From NCBI GenBank assembly GCA_016705005.1, contig JADIZB010000001.1, positions 124,001 through 188,000 on the forward strand: DNA of 64,000 nucleotides. Reading direction: 5' to 3'. A program made the position numbers and the translations under genes. How positions within the stretch are numbered: the stretch's first letter is position 1; every line of letters begins with the position of its first letter. This document shows positions 1-9,430 of the stretch, one piece after another. The notes beneath the pieces are model-generated. The model saw only the letters and a list, made by a program, of their open reading frames with translations. It searched no databases and was not told the origin of the DNA. Origin of the DNA: Bacteroidales bacterium. GTDB lineage: Bacteria > Bacteroidota > Bacteroidia > Bacteroidales > Lentimicrobiaceae.

Positions 1-1
1 C

Positions 2-1747
2 TGGATCAACTCCAACGGTGTCATTCAGTTCAGTGATCAGAACATCAATTTCGTGAATTTGCAGATTCCTACCAATAACGGAGCCCAGACAAATTTCATT
101 GCTGCCCTGTGGCGCGACCTGAACTTCCAGAACAATGATAGCAAGGCCTACTACCAGCAATTCAGCGACAGGCTTGTGATCCAGTTTGAGAAAGCATACC
201 GCTACGGCTTTGCCGGATGGGCAACCTTCCAGGTGGCGCTGAAAGCCGACGGAACCATTCTCCTGAGCTATAAGGAACTTTCTGACGGATTTAACCCCGA
301 TACCCATACCATTGGAATCCAGTCGTCAGAAGCGGGGGTAGGCCTCCAGGTTTCCTATAACCAGCCCTATCTTCACAGCGAGCTTACGGTTCAGATTTAT
401 GCTGCCAACGAACCGGGGAATTTTGTAGTAAACATTGATCCGGCAGCCGGGGTCGTTCCTGCCTACAGCAGTGCTACAGTTACGCTTACCTACAGCGCCG
501 TCGGCTATGAACCGGGCAATTACCAGCAAACGGTATTGTGCACAACCAACAGTGGCGATTATGACTCATTGTCGGTTTACAATCTGATGATGGTTTCGGC
601 GCAACCCAAATTTTACGGAACCGTTACCGATGCCGAGACCGGAACTGCCCTTGAAGGTGTTACCGTAACAGCAGGAGGATACACCACAATAACCGGCCCG
701 CTTGGACATTACGACATGATCGTAGTCCCGGGCACCTATGACCTGCAGTTTGCCATGGCCGGATACGATACCGCTGTGAGGGCGAATCTCAGCATCACGC
801 TCGACCAGACCATCGAGATTTCACAGGCCCTGGTACCTGACAATGACTTTATCCTCGGAGGCACCGTTTTCGCCGGCATCTACCAGCTTGATAAGGGTTA
901 TGTGAATGCTTTTAAAACTATTGAAGGACAGGTGGTTGATATTTTTGCCGACCTGATTGACACACTCGGTTATTACAATTTCCCTTCACTGATGCTGGGC
1001 GATTACCTGGTGAAAGCTGAACCATCGTTCGGATCGGTGTATGAAGGCGACTATCTGCCAACTTATTACGGAGATGTGGTTCACTGGGCCGATGCCGTAA
1101 CCATCAACCTGACCCAGAATCTCTTCAACGCCGACATCAACCTCGTTGCAGCCTCGCTCAACAATTCGAACGGACCCGGAAAAATCTCAGGCTATATTTA
1201 CCAGGCCGGAGAAACCAAATCAGGGAGTTCCGCCGTACCTGCAGCCGATATTCCTGTTTTCATCAAACAGGGCAACGATCACGCCATGGCCACTTCCAAC
1301 AGCGACGGATACTTTGAATTTGAAAAACTGGAATACGGCACCTACACCATGTTCGCCGAACTGTTCGGAAAGAATTCCGAATTCAGGAACATCACCATCA
1401 ACCAAACCAATGAGGTTTCCGAAACCAATAACCTGTTCATCTATGCCACCGACATCCTATACGGAACCGGCGACAATCTGCCTGCAGGCGTACAGTCGGT
1501 CAGCCTCCCCTATCCGAATCCATCAACCAGCCAGACCAGCCTGGTGATCAACCTGCTGCAACCCAAAAACCTGAAGCTTGAGCTGTTCAACGGCTCGGGC
1601 CAGTCGGTCAGCATCAGTAACAGGAGCCTGGGCACAGGGGTCAATGAAGTGATCGTTCCCGTTTCAAACCTGAAGAGCGGTATTTACTGGCTTCAGATCT
1701 CTGATGAAACCGGAGCCGGCATTTCACGGAAACTGATCAGAAAATAA
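2..1747 (+). CDS. T9SS-exported surface protein with carboxypeptidase-regulatory-like repeats (5' truncated)
   Basis: The frame is open to the window edge, so this is the C-terminal part of a larger exported protein; the GTG at 53 is not needed as a start. The first ~150 residues resemble the beta-rich module that follows 'SNGVIQF' motifs in Bacteroidota surface proteases and adhesins. Two or three carboxypeptidase-regulatory-like (CarboxypepD_reg) domains follow, with clear motifs such as FYGTVTDAETGTALEGV and GYFEFEKLEYGTYTMFAE. The last ~80 residues are a type A T9SS sorting domain: they start at LPYPNPSTSQTSLVI, contain LKSGIYWLQI and end in basic RKLIRK. The protein should be secreted through the T9SS and anchored or released at the surface, consistent with the gld genes in this window. 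No catalytic domain is visible in the part present. Confidence 0.85.
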   Translation, partial: WINSNGVIQFSDQNINFVNLQIPTNNGAQTNFIAALWRDLNFQNNDSKAYYQQFSDRLVIQFEKAYRYGFAGWATFQVALKADGTILLSYKELSDGFNPDTHTIGIQSSEAGVGLQVSYNQPYLHSELTVQIYAANEPGNFVVNIDPAAGVVPAYSSATVTLTYSAVGYEPGNYQQTVLCTTNSGDYDSLSVYNLMMVSAQPKFYGTVTDAETGTALEGVTVTAGGYTTITGPLGHYDMIVVPGTYDLQFAMAGYDTAVRANLSITLDQTIEISQALVPDNDFILGGTVFAGIYQLDKGYVNAFKTIEGQVVDIFADLIDTLGYYNFPSLMLGDYLVKAEPSFGSVYEGDYLPTYYGDVVHWADAVTINLTQNLFNADINLVAASLNNSNGPGKISGYIYQAGETKSGSSAVPAADIPVFIKQGNDHAMATSNSDGYFEFEKLEYGTYTMFAELFGKNSEFRNITINQTNEVSETNNLFIYATDILYGTGDNLPAGVQSVSLPYPNPSTSQTSLVINLLQPKNLKLELFNGSGQSVSISNRSLGTGVNEVIVPVSNLKSGIYWLQISDETGAGISRKLIRK

Positions 1748-1810
1748 GACTCAACAACACTCAATTTAACTAACAAAAACGGAGTAAGTTCTCATAATGA
1801 CCCGTTTCAG

Positions 1811-1836
1811 GAAGCTGCTTCAACCGAAGCAGCTTC
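1811..1836 (+). terminator. Rho-independent terminator after the T9SS cargo gene
   Basis: A perfect 10-bp inverted repeat (GAAGCTGCTT, 6-nt loop, AAGCAGCTTC) is followed by T-rich TTTACTTTA, 64 nt after the stop at 1747. Apart from this hairpin, nothing else was recognised in the 1748-2104 gap. Confidence 0.8.
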
Positions 1837-2104
1837 TTTACTTTATAAAGCGATGATAGTTATTTACCAGCGAGCGGGGCATGACTCATGCCTGGTAGGT
1901 TCGACAGTTCCGGGCCAGATGTCGTTTGCATTTGATCATATATCAGGATGATCAACAAAGCATCCTCTCTCCTTTTATTATTGCTCTTTGAGTCTGCCAG
2001 TTGACTCAAATCCCCGAAAAGGTAAAAACCGGAATTGATTTACTATGGTTTATGTGGATTCTTTCCGGTATAAATTGAAGTGCTATCAGAAAGTACTATA
2101 TTTC

Positions 2105-4258
2105 TTATTGTGAAATCATTTCAAAAGTCAAAGTACCACCTTTGACAATTTCCTGAAAAGTAATAAATGGCTTGTTGAGTTTATTTCCATTCAAAAGCCG
2201 GGTTTTATTATATATAGCTGAAGTTGAAAAATTGCGGGCATGAACAATGAATTTTTTATTGTTTACAAGATTTATAGTGGCTTTCTTTACTTGCGGACTA
2301 CCTAGAATAAATTCGCCGTTTGCCGGATTTACAGGATAAAAACCCAGGGTTGATAAAATATACCATGCACTCATCTGACCACAATCATCATTCCCAATCA
2401 TCCCATCGGGCGTGTTGTTGTGAAAATCCTTAATGACTTTATGAATGTACTTTTGCCCGTATTTAGGTTCATCTGTAAAAGCATACAAATAAATGATATG
2501 ATGGCTGGGCTCGTTTCCATGCGCATATTGCCCTATCAGTGCCTCCTGCCCTAAAAATTTATTGGGATTGCCGGCCTCCGTGGTGAAGAAATCATTGAGT
2601 TTTTGGGTGAACTTTTCTCTCCCCCCCAATAATTGCATCATTCCCTCTATATCGTGCTGGGCCGGAGTCCAAAAGTATTGCCAGGCATTTGCTTCTGTGT
2701 AATCTCCGGGATTATTCAGCGGTGAAGTAGCCATTAACGGGTCAAAAGGCGTTCGCCAGTTTCCCTCAGTATCTTTACCTCTTAAAAATGTAGTTTCAGA
2801 ATCGAACAGATTTTTATAGTATTTGCTTCGTTTTCCGAACTCATAAACTACATTTTGGTTATCAATTTTTTTTGCCATCTCGGCAACACACCAATCATCA
2901 TAGCCACTCTCGAGCGTTCTGGATACAGCTTCGTTGTCTAATTTATCAAACGGATAATATCCATAGCGATTGTATAATTCCCAATCGGAATTAATGTGCG
3001 ATTTTGTGGATGTTTCTATCATTGCTTTTAAAGCTTCATTGGCATCAAACCCTCTGAATCCGTTTTGATAAGCCGATAAAATCATAGCAATGGCATGATT
3101 ACCGATCATACAATAATTATCTTGCCCCCAGGCGGTCCAAATAGGCAGAAATCCTTTGGCTTTGTGATGAATAAGCAATGATTGTACAATACCGTCAATT
3201 TTTTCCGGAACAAGTAACTGTAACAGTGGAAATGCCCCACGATAAATATCCCAAACAGAAAGTGTGGAATAATACTGATTGTCCGGAGCAATTGCAATTT
3301 TATCATCAGCTCCGCGGAACTTTCCATCAACATCTGCAATGTTACCTGGTTGTAACAACAAATGATACAATGCTGTGTAAAATATTTCCTTTTGTTTTTG
3401 AGGTGCTTTAATATCTATCCTATTCAGGTAATTTTCCCAACTGGTCAGATTTAGTTTGTACACTTTCTGAAAATCCCAATGCGTTATTTCGTTTTGCATG
3501 TTAAGTTTTGCGCCCTCAACAGAAACTGTTGATATCGCAATTTTTACTTTCAGGATTTTAGTTTTATCCAGTAAAAAGTCAAGGATGTATCTTGGCGCTT
3601 TTTCGCCTCCCTTTCTTTCAAGTAATTTTGATTGAGTAAAAGGCTGATCAAACATCAGGACAAAGAAGTATTTTCGGTTTACCCAGTTTTCAGTGGAACA
3701 ATAGCCGGAAATTGTGTTATTGTTTTCAATTTTTATATCACTTTCTATAACCAAACCTTTTTGGTTTTTCTCATCAGACACAAAACGCAATCCGTGCTGT
3801 AAATCGACCAAAACCTGAGCTTCCTTTGCAGGGAAAGTATATTGATGAAATGCTACTCTATCTGAACAGGTAAGCTCAACTTTTACTTCGTCTTTTTTTG
3901 TTAATGCATAGTACCCAACTTTTCCAATTTCCGAATTTTTGAAATATGCGTTTTTTAGATCTGCCTTTCGGGGATTAACAGGAAGCAAAAGTACATCGCC
4001 CATTTCGTTGATACCGGTTCCACTAAAACGGGTTTGAGAAAAACCCAATAATAAAGTGTCTTTGTATTGATAACCACTTGTGTGATCCCAGCCAAAATCC
4101 CTGTTGTCGGGTCCGGGTTGTACCATTCCAAACGGCTTTGAAGGTCCGGGAAAAGTATGGCCTGTTCCTTCTGTTCCAATAAAAACATTTACGAACTTAC
4201 TGTTTTGGGCAAAGCTTATACTTGTGTAAAAGATTAGCAGGTAAAATAATTTAGCCAT
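2105..4258 (-). CDS. GH92 family alpha-mannosidase, exported
   Basis: 717 aa, close to the usual GH92 length. A signal peptide (MAKLFYLLIFYTSISFAQ) leads into the N-terminal beta-sandwich, with FIGTEGTGHTFPGPSKPFG. The catalytic (alpha/alpha)6 half has typical GH92 blocks: LSVWDIYRGAFPLLQ, GNEPSHHIIYLYAF (containing the Glu expected for the general acid) and GNDDCGQMSAWYILSTLGFY. GH92 enzymes are calcium-dependent exo-mannosidases that trim alpha-mannosides from glycans. No SusC/D pair or other glycosidase lies next to it, so it is not part of a visible polysaccharide utilisation locus. The gene is noticeably more AT-rich than its neighbours, which may indicate separate acquisition. Linkage specificity cannot be read from the sequence. 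Confidence 0.9.
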   Translation of the reverse strand: MAKLFYLLIFYTSISFAQNSKFVNVFIGTEGTGHTFPGPSKPFGMVQPGPDNRDFGWDHTSGYQYKDTLLLGFSQTRFSGTGINEMGDVLLLPVNPRKADLKNAYFKNSEIGKVGYYALTKKDEVKVELTCSDRVAFHQYTFPAKEAQVLVDLQHGLRFVSDEKNQKGLVIESDIKIENNNTISGYCSTENWVNRKYFFVLMFDQPFTQSKLLERKGGEKAPRYILDFLLDKTKILKVKIAISTVSVEGAKLNMQNEITHWDFQKVYKLNLTSWENYLNRIDIKAPQKQKEIFYTALYHLLLQPGNIADVDGKFRGADDKIAIAPDNQYYSTLSVWDIYRGAFPLLQLLVPEKIDGIVQSLLIHHKAKGFLPIWTAWGQDNYCMIGNHAIAMILSAYQNGFRGFDANEALKAMIETSTKSHINSDWELYNRYGYYPFDKLDNEAVSRTLESGYDDWCVAEMAKKIDNQNVVYEFGKRSKYYKNLFDSETTFLRGKDTEGNWRTPFDPLMATSPLNNPGDYTEANAWQYFWTPAQHDIEGMMQLLGGREKFTQKLNDFFTTEAGNPNKFLGQEALIGQYAHGNEPSHHIIYLYAFTDEPKYGQKYIHKVIKDFHNNTPDGMIGNDDCGQMSAWYILSTLGFYPVNPANGEFILGSPQVKKATINLVNNKKFIVHARNFSTSAIYNKTRLLNGNKLNKPFITFQEIVKGGTLTFEMISQ

Positions 4259-4717
4259 GTTTTGTAATTGGTTACCCAGTCAAAATGTTTCTCCAAAAAT
4301 TTCGCGAAATGATTGTTTGCCGGTTTTGAAGCTCTGTATAATCAATGTCCAGCTACCATTGATCCTGGCAATGCCGCTAAAATACATACTTCACCTGGAA
4401 TTAAATAAACTGCATTTGTTCCATTGAAATCCATGCATAGCCTTATAACCTCCGAAAATTACAAAATTAATACCGATAGTAGCTGTCTCCTGTTAATAAC
4501 TCAAAAAGTTACACATTAAGCACTTTATGGAAAAAGTACAGCTGAAGGAATTATAAATAAAAGAAAATCAGTGGCTCTCACCTGAATTTGCCCTACCGCC
4601 ATTATCAGGAGTGGGACGAGCGTAGTATGGGTTCGCTTAAGTCGCTTTATGCTGAACAAAGATAACACGATTGCTTGCCTCACCTATGTCGGGTAAACCG
4701 CAGGCAGGAATATCTTT

Positions 4718-4809
4718 CGCTGAAGTCGCTTCGTTCGCTCCATCGCCAGAGTCGCCCTGTCGCTGAAGTCGCTTCATTCGCTCCCCCGCTAAAGTCGCCA
4801 GTTCGCTCC
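4718..4809. repeat. Short degenerate intergenic repeats (about 24 nt, three copies)
   Basis: Within the 4259-4933 gene-free stretch, a unit close to CGCTGAAGTCGCTTCGTTCG plus CTCC occurs at 4718-4741 and 4761-4784. A diverged copy lies at 4787-4809, and related fragments (TTCGCTTAAGTCGCTTTATG) occur near 4632-4650. A short reverse-strand reading frame over the repeats looks like a by-product of the repetition rather than a gene. The rest of the gap is AT-rich with no recognisable gene. Confidence 0.6.
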
Positions 4810-4933
4810 TCACTATTGAACAGACCGAAGGGCTTTTAACTTCAAACATTCAATGCCGAACCCCGAACTATTAATTGTTAACTGTTATCTGTTGGTTGTT
4901 AAATTTACCATCTTTGCATTATTAAATCAGGAT

Positions 4934-6661
4934 ATGTCCCATTTACTGTCCATTCACAAAATTTTTCATGGCCTGTCCACGGCATTCCTGCTGTTACTGG
5001 TGGCCTGTGCTAACCCGGTTTCACCTACCGGCGGACCCAAAGACACTACGCCACCTTCAGTAACAAAGTCGGTTCCGGCCAACCAGAGCGTCAATTTCAA
5101 CGCGGATAAAGTGATCCTCACCTTCGATGAATTCGTTACCCTGAAGGATGTTTCAACGCAGCTGGTTGTATCACCCCCAATGGCTGAACAGCCTGAATTC
5201 ACCACCCGGGGGAAGAACCTGATCATGAAATTCAAGGAGGAACTCAGGACCAACACCACCTACAATTTCTTTTTTGCCAATGCCATCGTCGATTTAACTG
5301 AAAGCAATCCACTGGCAGGATACCAGTTCACCTTCTCTACAGGACCTATACTCGATTCGCTCACCATAGGAGGCAAACTACTGAACGCATTTACCAATCA
5401 GCCAGTTAAGGACGCATTTGTGATGCTTTACGATACGGTTTATGATTCCGTCCCCTATAAAACCAGGCCCTATTATCTCGCCAGGACCGGCACTTCAGGT
5501 GAGTTTAACCTGAATAACCTGCGTGATGGAAAATACCTGATGTTTGCCCTCACAGATGGCAATGCCGATTACATCTACAACCTGCCCAGCGAGGAAATCG
5601 CCTTTGCAGATACGCTGATCAGTCCAGGGGTCCCCGACATCAAACCAGTTAAACCGGATTCACTGAACAAAGACACGCTTAAACCTGAATTGTCGAAGCT
5701 TCCGGTTTACCTGCTGCGCCGATTCAAAGAAGCTGACTCCGTCCAGAAACTGGTCAGGGCCTCCCTGTCCAGGGAAAATGTAATATCCGTGGTCTTCAAA
5801 TACCCCGTCCGAAATCCGGTGTTCGAAGCACTGAAACCTGCCCTCACAGGTAACTGGAACATCATTGGCCATAACAGGACACTCGACACGCTGACACTCT
5901 GGATTCCCGCTCCAGGAGCCGATAGCCTCAGGATGGTGGTTGCCGATTCAGGGTATACCCGCGATACGGTAGAACTGTCGCTTAAACCGAGAGAAACCAC
6001 TTCGGGAAGAAACCGTGACAAAGACAAGGCTGCACTTCAGCCAACACTGGGGCTGAAACAGAATATCTCAGGCCGCATCAAACCCGGCCGAGTGCTTATC
6101 ATCAATTTCACTGAGCCTGTGATACGGGTTGATTTCAGCAAAATCGCCCTTATCAGCGATTCAATCCCGCTGAAACCTGACATCAGCTTCGATGATTCTG
6201 TTAAAACCCGGTTGTCAATCCGGTATCCCTGGAAAGAAGGGAAATCCTATTTGCTGATAATAAACGACAGCACTTTTACAGGCGCTTTCGGACATTGCAA
6301 CGACAGTACCGGCATTAAATTTTCAGCCCTCACCGAAGCAGAAACCTCATCCCTCAAGATCAATGCCGATATACCTGTACCCGGAATCGACTATATCATT
6401 CAACTGCTGGGCGACAAGGAAAAACTGATTGAACAGAGAATAATCAACAGCAAAACATCCCTTAATTTCAGTTACCTGAGTCCGGGCAAATACAGGATAA
6501 AGGTAATTTATGATGCCAACAGGAATGGCCGGTGGGACACCGGTGACTATCTTAAAAAGAGACAGCCCGAGGTTGTGGATTATCATCCGAAAGAGTTCGA
6601 ACTCCGCGCCAACTGGACCTTGGAGGAGGACTGGGCAATCCCGTCACCGGAAAGGAAATAA
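4934..6661 (+). CDS. Ig-like (Big_5/SbsA type) domain lipoprotein
   Basis: 575 aa. The chosen start is the ATG at 4934, which gives a clean lipoprotein signal peptide: an N-region (MSHLLSIHKIFHG), a hydrophobic stretch and lipobox LLLVACAN. The frame is open 27 codons further up, but that extension would bury the signal peptide. Mature residues ~12-125 form a bacterial Ig-like domain of the SbsA/Big_5 type (TPPSVTKSVPANQSVNFNAD, VILTFDEFVTL, YQFTFSTG). The C-terminus has a conserved block, YDANRNGRWDTGDYLKKRQP. Single-copy proteins of this type are common in Bacteroidota and their role is unknown; an outer-membrane-anchored envelope protein is the reasonable description. A weak -7-like element (CATCTTTG) lies at 4909-4916. 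Confidence 0.8.
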   Translation: MSHLLSIHKIFHGLSTAFLLLLVACANPVSPTGGPKDTTPPSVTKSVPANQSVNFNADKVILTFDEFVTLKDVSTQLVVSPPMAEQPEFTTRGKNLIMKFKEELRTNTTYNFFFANAIVDLTESNPLAGYQFTFSTGPILDSLTIGGKLLNAFTNQPVKDAFVMLYDTVYDSVPYKTRPYYLARTGTSGEFNLNNLRDGKYLMFALTDGNADYIYNLPSEEIAFADTLISPGVPDIKPVKPDSLNKDTLKPELSKLPVYLLRRFKEADSVQKLVRASLSRENVISVVFKYPVRNPVFEALKPALTGNWNIIGHNRTLDTLTLWIPAPGADSLRMVVADSGYTRDTVELSLKPRETTSGRNRDKDKAALQPTLGLKQNISGRIKPGRVLIINFTEPVIRVDFSKIALISDSIPLKPDISFDDSVKTRLSIRYPWKEGKSYLLIINDSTFTGAFGHCNDSTGIKFSALTEAETSSLKINADIPVPGIDYIIQLLGDKEKLIEQRIINSKTSLNFSYLSPGKYRIKVIYDANRNGRWDTGDYLKKRQPEVVDYHPKEFELRANWTLEEDWAIPSPERK

Positions 6662-6932
6662 CCATACCTGAAAATCCATGTCCTGTTCATTTCTGAAGAT
6701 TTCTGGCCATGGCCCGAGGATTCTGCCTCTCCTGAATTTCAACCGGATTGGAACACCTCAATATTCGACCAGTATAAAGTCCTTCCGGGACAGTCCGTTC
6801 AGGGTTGGTAAAAGTGGCAGGCCGGAGGAAAAAAATCGTCGAAAGTCCGTTAGTGGACGATTTACCTGCATCCCGATACCGATGATTTTGAATATTTTAT
6901 CAGGGTTACCCGCTAAAATATAAAAAAGAAAA

Positions 6933-6966
6933 CCCGGCAGTACCTTCGAAAAGGATTCATACCGGG
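6933..6966 (-). terminator. Rho-independent terminator of the ArsR-family gene
   Basis: Read on the minus strand, CCCGG and CCGGG arms plus an inner CCTT/AAGG stem are followed by TTTTCTTTTTT, about 40 nt past the ArsR stop codon. The rest of 6662-7007 has no convincing gene. Confidence 0.7.
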
Positions 6967-7007
6967 CAGAATGCGGTAAAAAAAGGTAAAAAAATTGCAG
7001 TATGCGA

Positions 7008-7304
7008 TTAGTTACATTTATCGATGCACTGAACGATTTCGGTCAGCGAGGCATTTTTAACCGAATAATGTATCTGCTTTCCTTCTCTTTTTGAGATCAG
7101 GACCCCTTTACTTTTAAGAATGTTCAGGTGATGCGAGGCAGCAGCCTGTTCTATTTTGAGGTACTCATAGATCTCGGTAACACTGAGCTTTTTCTTTTCG
7201 TTAAGCAGATCAATAATCGCTATCCGCATAGGATGGGCAATGGCGCGCAGTTTACTGGCGGCAGCCTCAAGTTTTACGATGTCTAGTACTATGTCTTTTG
7301 CCAT
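7008..7304 (-). CDS. ArsR/SmtB-family winged-helix regulator
   Basis: 98 aa, the usual length for a single-domain ArsR repressor. The winged helix is clear: LRAIAHPMRIAIIDLL, then LSVTEIYEYLKIEQAAASHH (recognition helix with the usual SHHL) and a wing at GVLISKREGKQIHYSV. The protein ends CIDKCN, giving two C-terminal cysteines; whether these bind metal or sense redox state cannot be told. It is monocistronic, followed by its own terminator, and its promoter region carries a palindrome that could be an autoregulatory operator. Adenine deaminase lies upstream on the same strand, but the 81-nt gap with its own promoter argues against co-regulation. Confidence 0.9.
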   Translation of the reverse strand: MAKDIVLDIVKLEAAASKLRAIAHPMRIAIIDLLNEKKKLSVTEIYEYLKIEQAAASHHLNILKSKGVLISKREGKQIHYSVKNASLTEIVQCIDKCN

Positions 7305-7330
7305 GACGCGATAAGTTTAAATATTTTAGA

Positions 7331-7353
7331 CAAAGGTAAACAATAAATTGTTT
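7331..7353 (-). promoter_or_regulatory. ArsR-gene promoter -7 element with adjacent palindromic operator candidate
   Basis: On the minus strand TACCTTTG (7338-7331) matches the Bacteroidota -7 consensus TAnnTTTG, 27 nt upstream of the ArsR ATG. Directly upstream and touching it is a perfect palindrome AAACAAT-AA-ATTGTTT at 7338-7353. An inverted repeat in the promoter spacer is where an autoregulating ArsR protein would bind. No good -33 element is visible. Confidence 0.5.
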
Positions 7354-7385
7354 GATATAAAAATATGTAACGTATCTAATTCTTT

Positions 7386-9026
7386 TTATTCAAATAATGT
7401 AGTGAAACTGAATGTTGTGCCATCGAATATCCCCTTATCGCTTAATTTAAGGGCAGGAATTACCAGCAGCGCCATAAAAGACAGGGTCATAAACGGTGCT
7501 TCAAGTGCCGATCCCATCCCCATTACCTTCTGATTTATCTCACTATATAATTCAGCTACCCTATAGCCATCATCATCCGACATCAGTCCGGCGACAGGGA
7601 GTGGCAAGATCATACTTTGCTCCCCCTTTACAAAGGAAATTCCGCCTTTAACATCAATCAGAAGGTTAACAGCCCTGGCAATAGATTCATCATCCACACC
7701 CACAGCAATAATGTTGTGGCTATCATGGGCAACCGTTGATGCGATGGCTCCTTCACTGAAACCGAACCCACTTACGAAATCAATTGCAGGATCAGCATGA
7801 CTGTATCGACTCATTACCATCATCTTCAACACATCATGTTCCGGAGCGGTGATAACCTTTCCATTCTCTGTTTTAGCTTTATACAACTTCTGTACGGTGA
7901 TCAACTGGCCCTCGAGTGCCTGCTGAACTTTAATTCCTTCGGCAATGGCGGGCACTTCCAGATCGGAGGCTGATATCTTGCGGGCACAGAAAGCATTGAT
8001 GGCAACCTCCTCCACACGGTCGATAAGTGTGAGACCATTCTCTGCTACTTTTACACCGTTAACATAAGTTGCCAGTACATTAAAGTCATCAGGATTATCA
8101 AGCAGGATGAAGTCAGCAAAATCGCCTGGCCGCAGCAAGCCTGAGTTCAGATTATAATGCCTGACCGGATTCAATGTACATGCCCTAATCACGTCCAGAA
8201 AGCTATAACCAGCTTTAACTGCCCTTTTTACAAGCAGATTGATGTGTCCCTTGACCAGATCATCAGGGTGTTTATCATCGGAACAAAACATGATTTTTTC
8301 CGGATACAGTGAAATCAAAGGAATCAACTCATCGAAATTCTTCGCTGCACTGCCTTCCCTGATCAGAATACTCATTCCTGCCCTGATCTTGTCGATGGCT
8401 TCATCACTGGTAAAGCATTCATGGTCGGTCGAAATACCTGCTGAAGCATAGGCGGCCGCCTGCGCTCCATCAAGTCCGGGAGCATGACCATCGACCGGTT
8501 TACCGTATTTCTTCGCTGAAGCAAGCTTCTTCATCACATCGGGATCTCCGTTCAGTACACCGGGAAAGTTCATCATCTCTGAAAGGTAGAGTATTTCGGG
8601 CCATGAGAGGATTTCATCCACATCTTCAGGTCCGATCACCGCACCTGAAGTCTCGAATGGTGTTGCCGGAACACAGGCCGGGGCTCCGAAAAAGAACCGG
8701 AATGGCACTTTCTTACCATTCTGTATCATAAAACGAATGCCTTCCTTTCCTGTAACATTGGCGATCTCGTGTGGATCAGAAACCGTGGCAGTAGTCCCGT
8801 GGACAACCGAGAGCCTCGCAAACTCCGAAGGGAGCAGCATCGAACTCTCGATGTGAACATGAGCATCAATAAGTCCCGGTAAAATATAGGGGCCTTCGGT
8901 TGTGTCAATCCTGGTTACCGAAGTGATAATCCCATCTGTAACTTCAATTCTGCCTGGAAATATATTTCCGTTGACAACATCCACAACTTTCCCTGTAATA
9001 GTCAATGTACCTGATTCTGAATTCAT
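7386..9026 (-). CDS. ade: Adenine deaminase
   Basis: 546 aa, typical of the AdeC/Ade amidohydrolases that convert adenine to hypoxanthine and ammonia in purine salvage. An N-terminal composite beta-domain (ITGKVVDVVNGNIFPGRIEV) precedes the metal-binding motif GLIDAHVHIESS. Later come SDPHEIANVTG, the acidic metal-site region CSDDKHPDD, and TLNPVRHYNL. The C-terminal domain includes VAHDSHNIIAVGVDD. All the motifs expected of the family are present. It stands alone on the minus strand between the ArsR gene and the mevalonate operon. The ATG at 9026 follows a long gene-free stretch with no clear TAnnTTTG element. Confidence 0.95.
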   Translation of the reverse strand: MNSESGTLTITGKVVDVVNGNIFPGRIEVTDGIITSVTRIDTTEGPYILPGLIDAHVHIESSMLLPSEFARLSVVHGTTATVSDPHEIANVTGKEGIRFMIQNGKKVPFRFFFGAPACVPATPFETSGAVIGPEDVDEILSWPEILYLSEMMNFPGVLNGDPDVMKKLASAKKYGKPVDGHAPGLDGAQAAAYASAGISTDHECFTSDEAIDKIRAGMSILIREGSAAKNFDELIPLISLYPEKIMFCSDDKHPDDLVKGHINLLVKRAVKAGYSFLDVIRACTLNPVRHYNLNSGLLRPGDFADFILLDNPDDFNVLATYVNGVKVAENGLTLIDRVEEVAINAFCARKISASDLEVPAIAEGIKVQQALEGQLITVQKLYKAKTENGKVITAPEHDVLKMMVMSRYSHADPAIDFVSGFGFSEGAIASTVAHDSHNIIAVGVDDESIARAVNLLIDVKGGISFVKGEQSMILPLPVAGLMSDDDGYRVAELYSEINQKVMGMGSALEAPFMTLSFMALLVIPALKLSDKGIFDGTTFSFTTLFE

Positions 9027-9430
9027 TGATGTCAGATTATATCAATAATTAAATGGTCATATCACATCTGCGAAAGCAAGCAATTCCCTGCAGATCTTGT
9101 CAGAAATGTTATGGACTGGTTTGTATCAGCCAAGATACTAAAATATGAAAATTAACGGGTTGCAATGATAAAATTCACTTAATTATATCCAATGCCTCTT
9201 CATTCAATGATTCAGGAACTCTGACTTTAAGGAAGCGACGTATATAAAAAAACAATTAGCTACGAATTCATTTTGGTAAAGGTTTCTGTTATACAACGCA
9301 ACATACATCGTTTACATCTATGGTGTTCAGCGATTCCCTTTGAAATAATTTATTCAGGTCACAATGATATCAGGAGTTCCTGCTCAGTGCAGCCGGGAGT
9401 TGAATGAGGATGAAGCTGGTTAACCCGGGA
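9027..9430. other. Gene-free stretch between mevalonate operon and ade
   Basis: About 400 nt, AT-rich, without a convincing coding frame, RNA gene or strong hairpin. It should hold the 3' end of the mevalonate operon transcript and the ade promoter, but I see no clear match to the -7 consensus. Confidence 0.4.

Noticed and set aside
4637..4849. Reverse-strand 70-codon frame in the repeat region
   Set aside because: Its sequence is made of the degenerate 24-nt repeats, and it has no recognisable protein features.
6678..6923. Open frame of 81 codons after the Ig-like lipoprotein
   Set aside because: No recognisable protein pattern, no promoter or leader, and the region behaves as the gap before the ArsR terminator.
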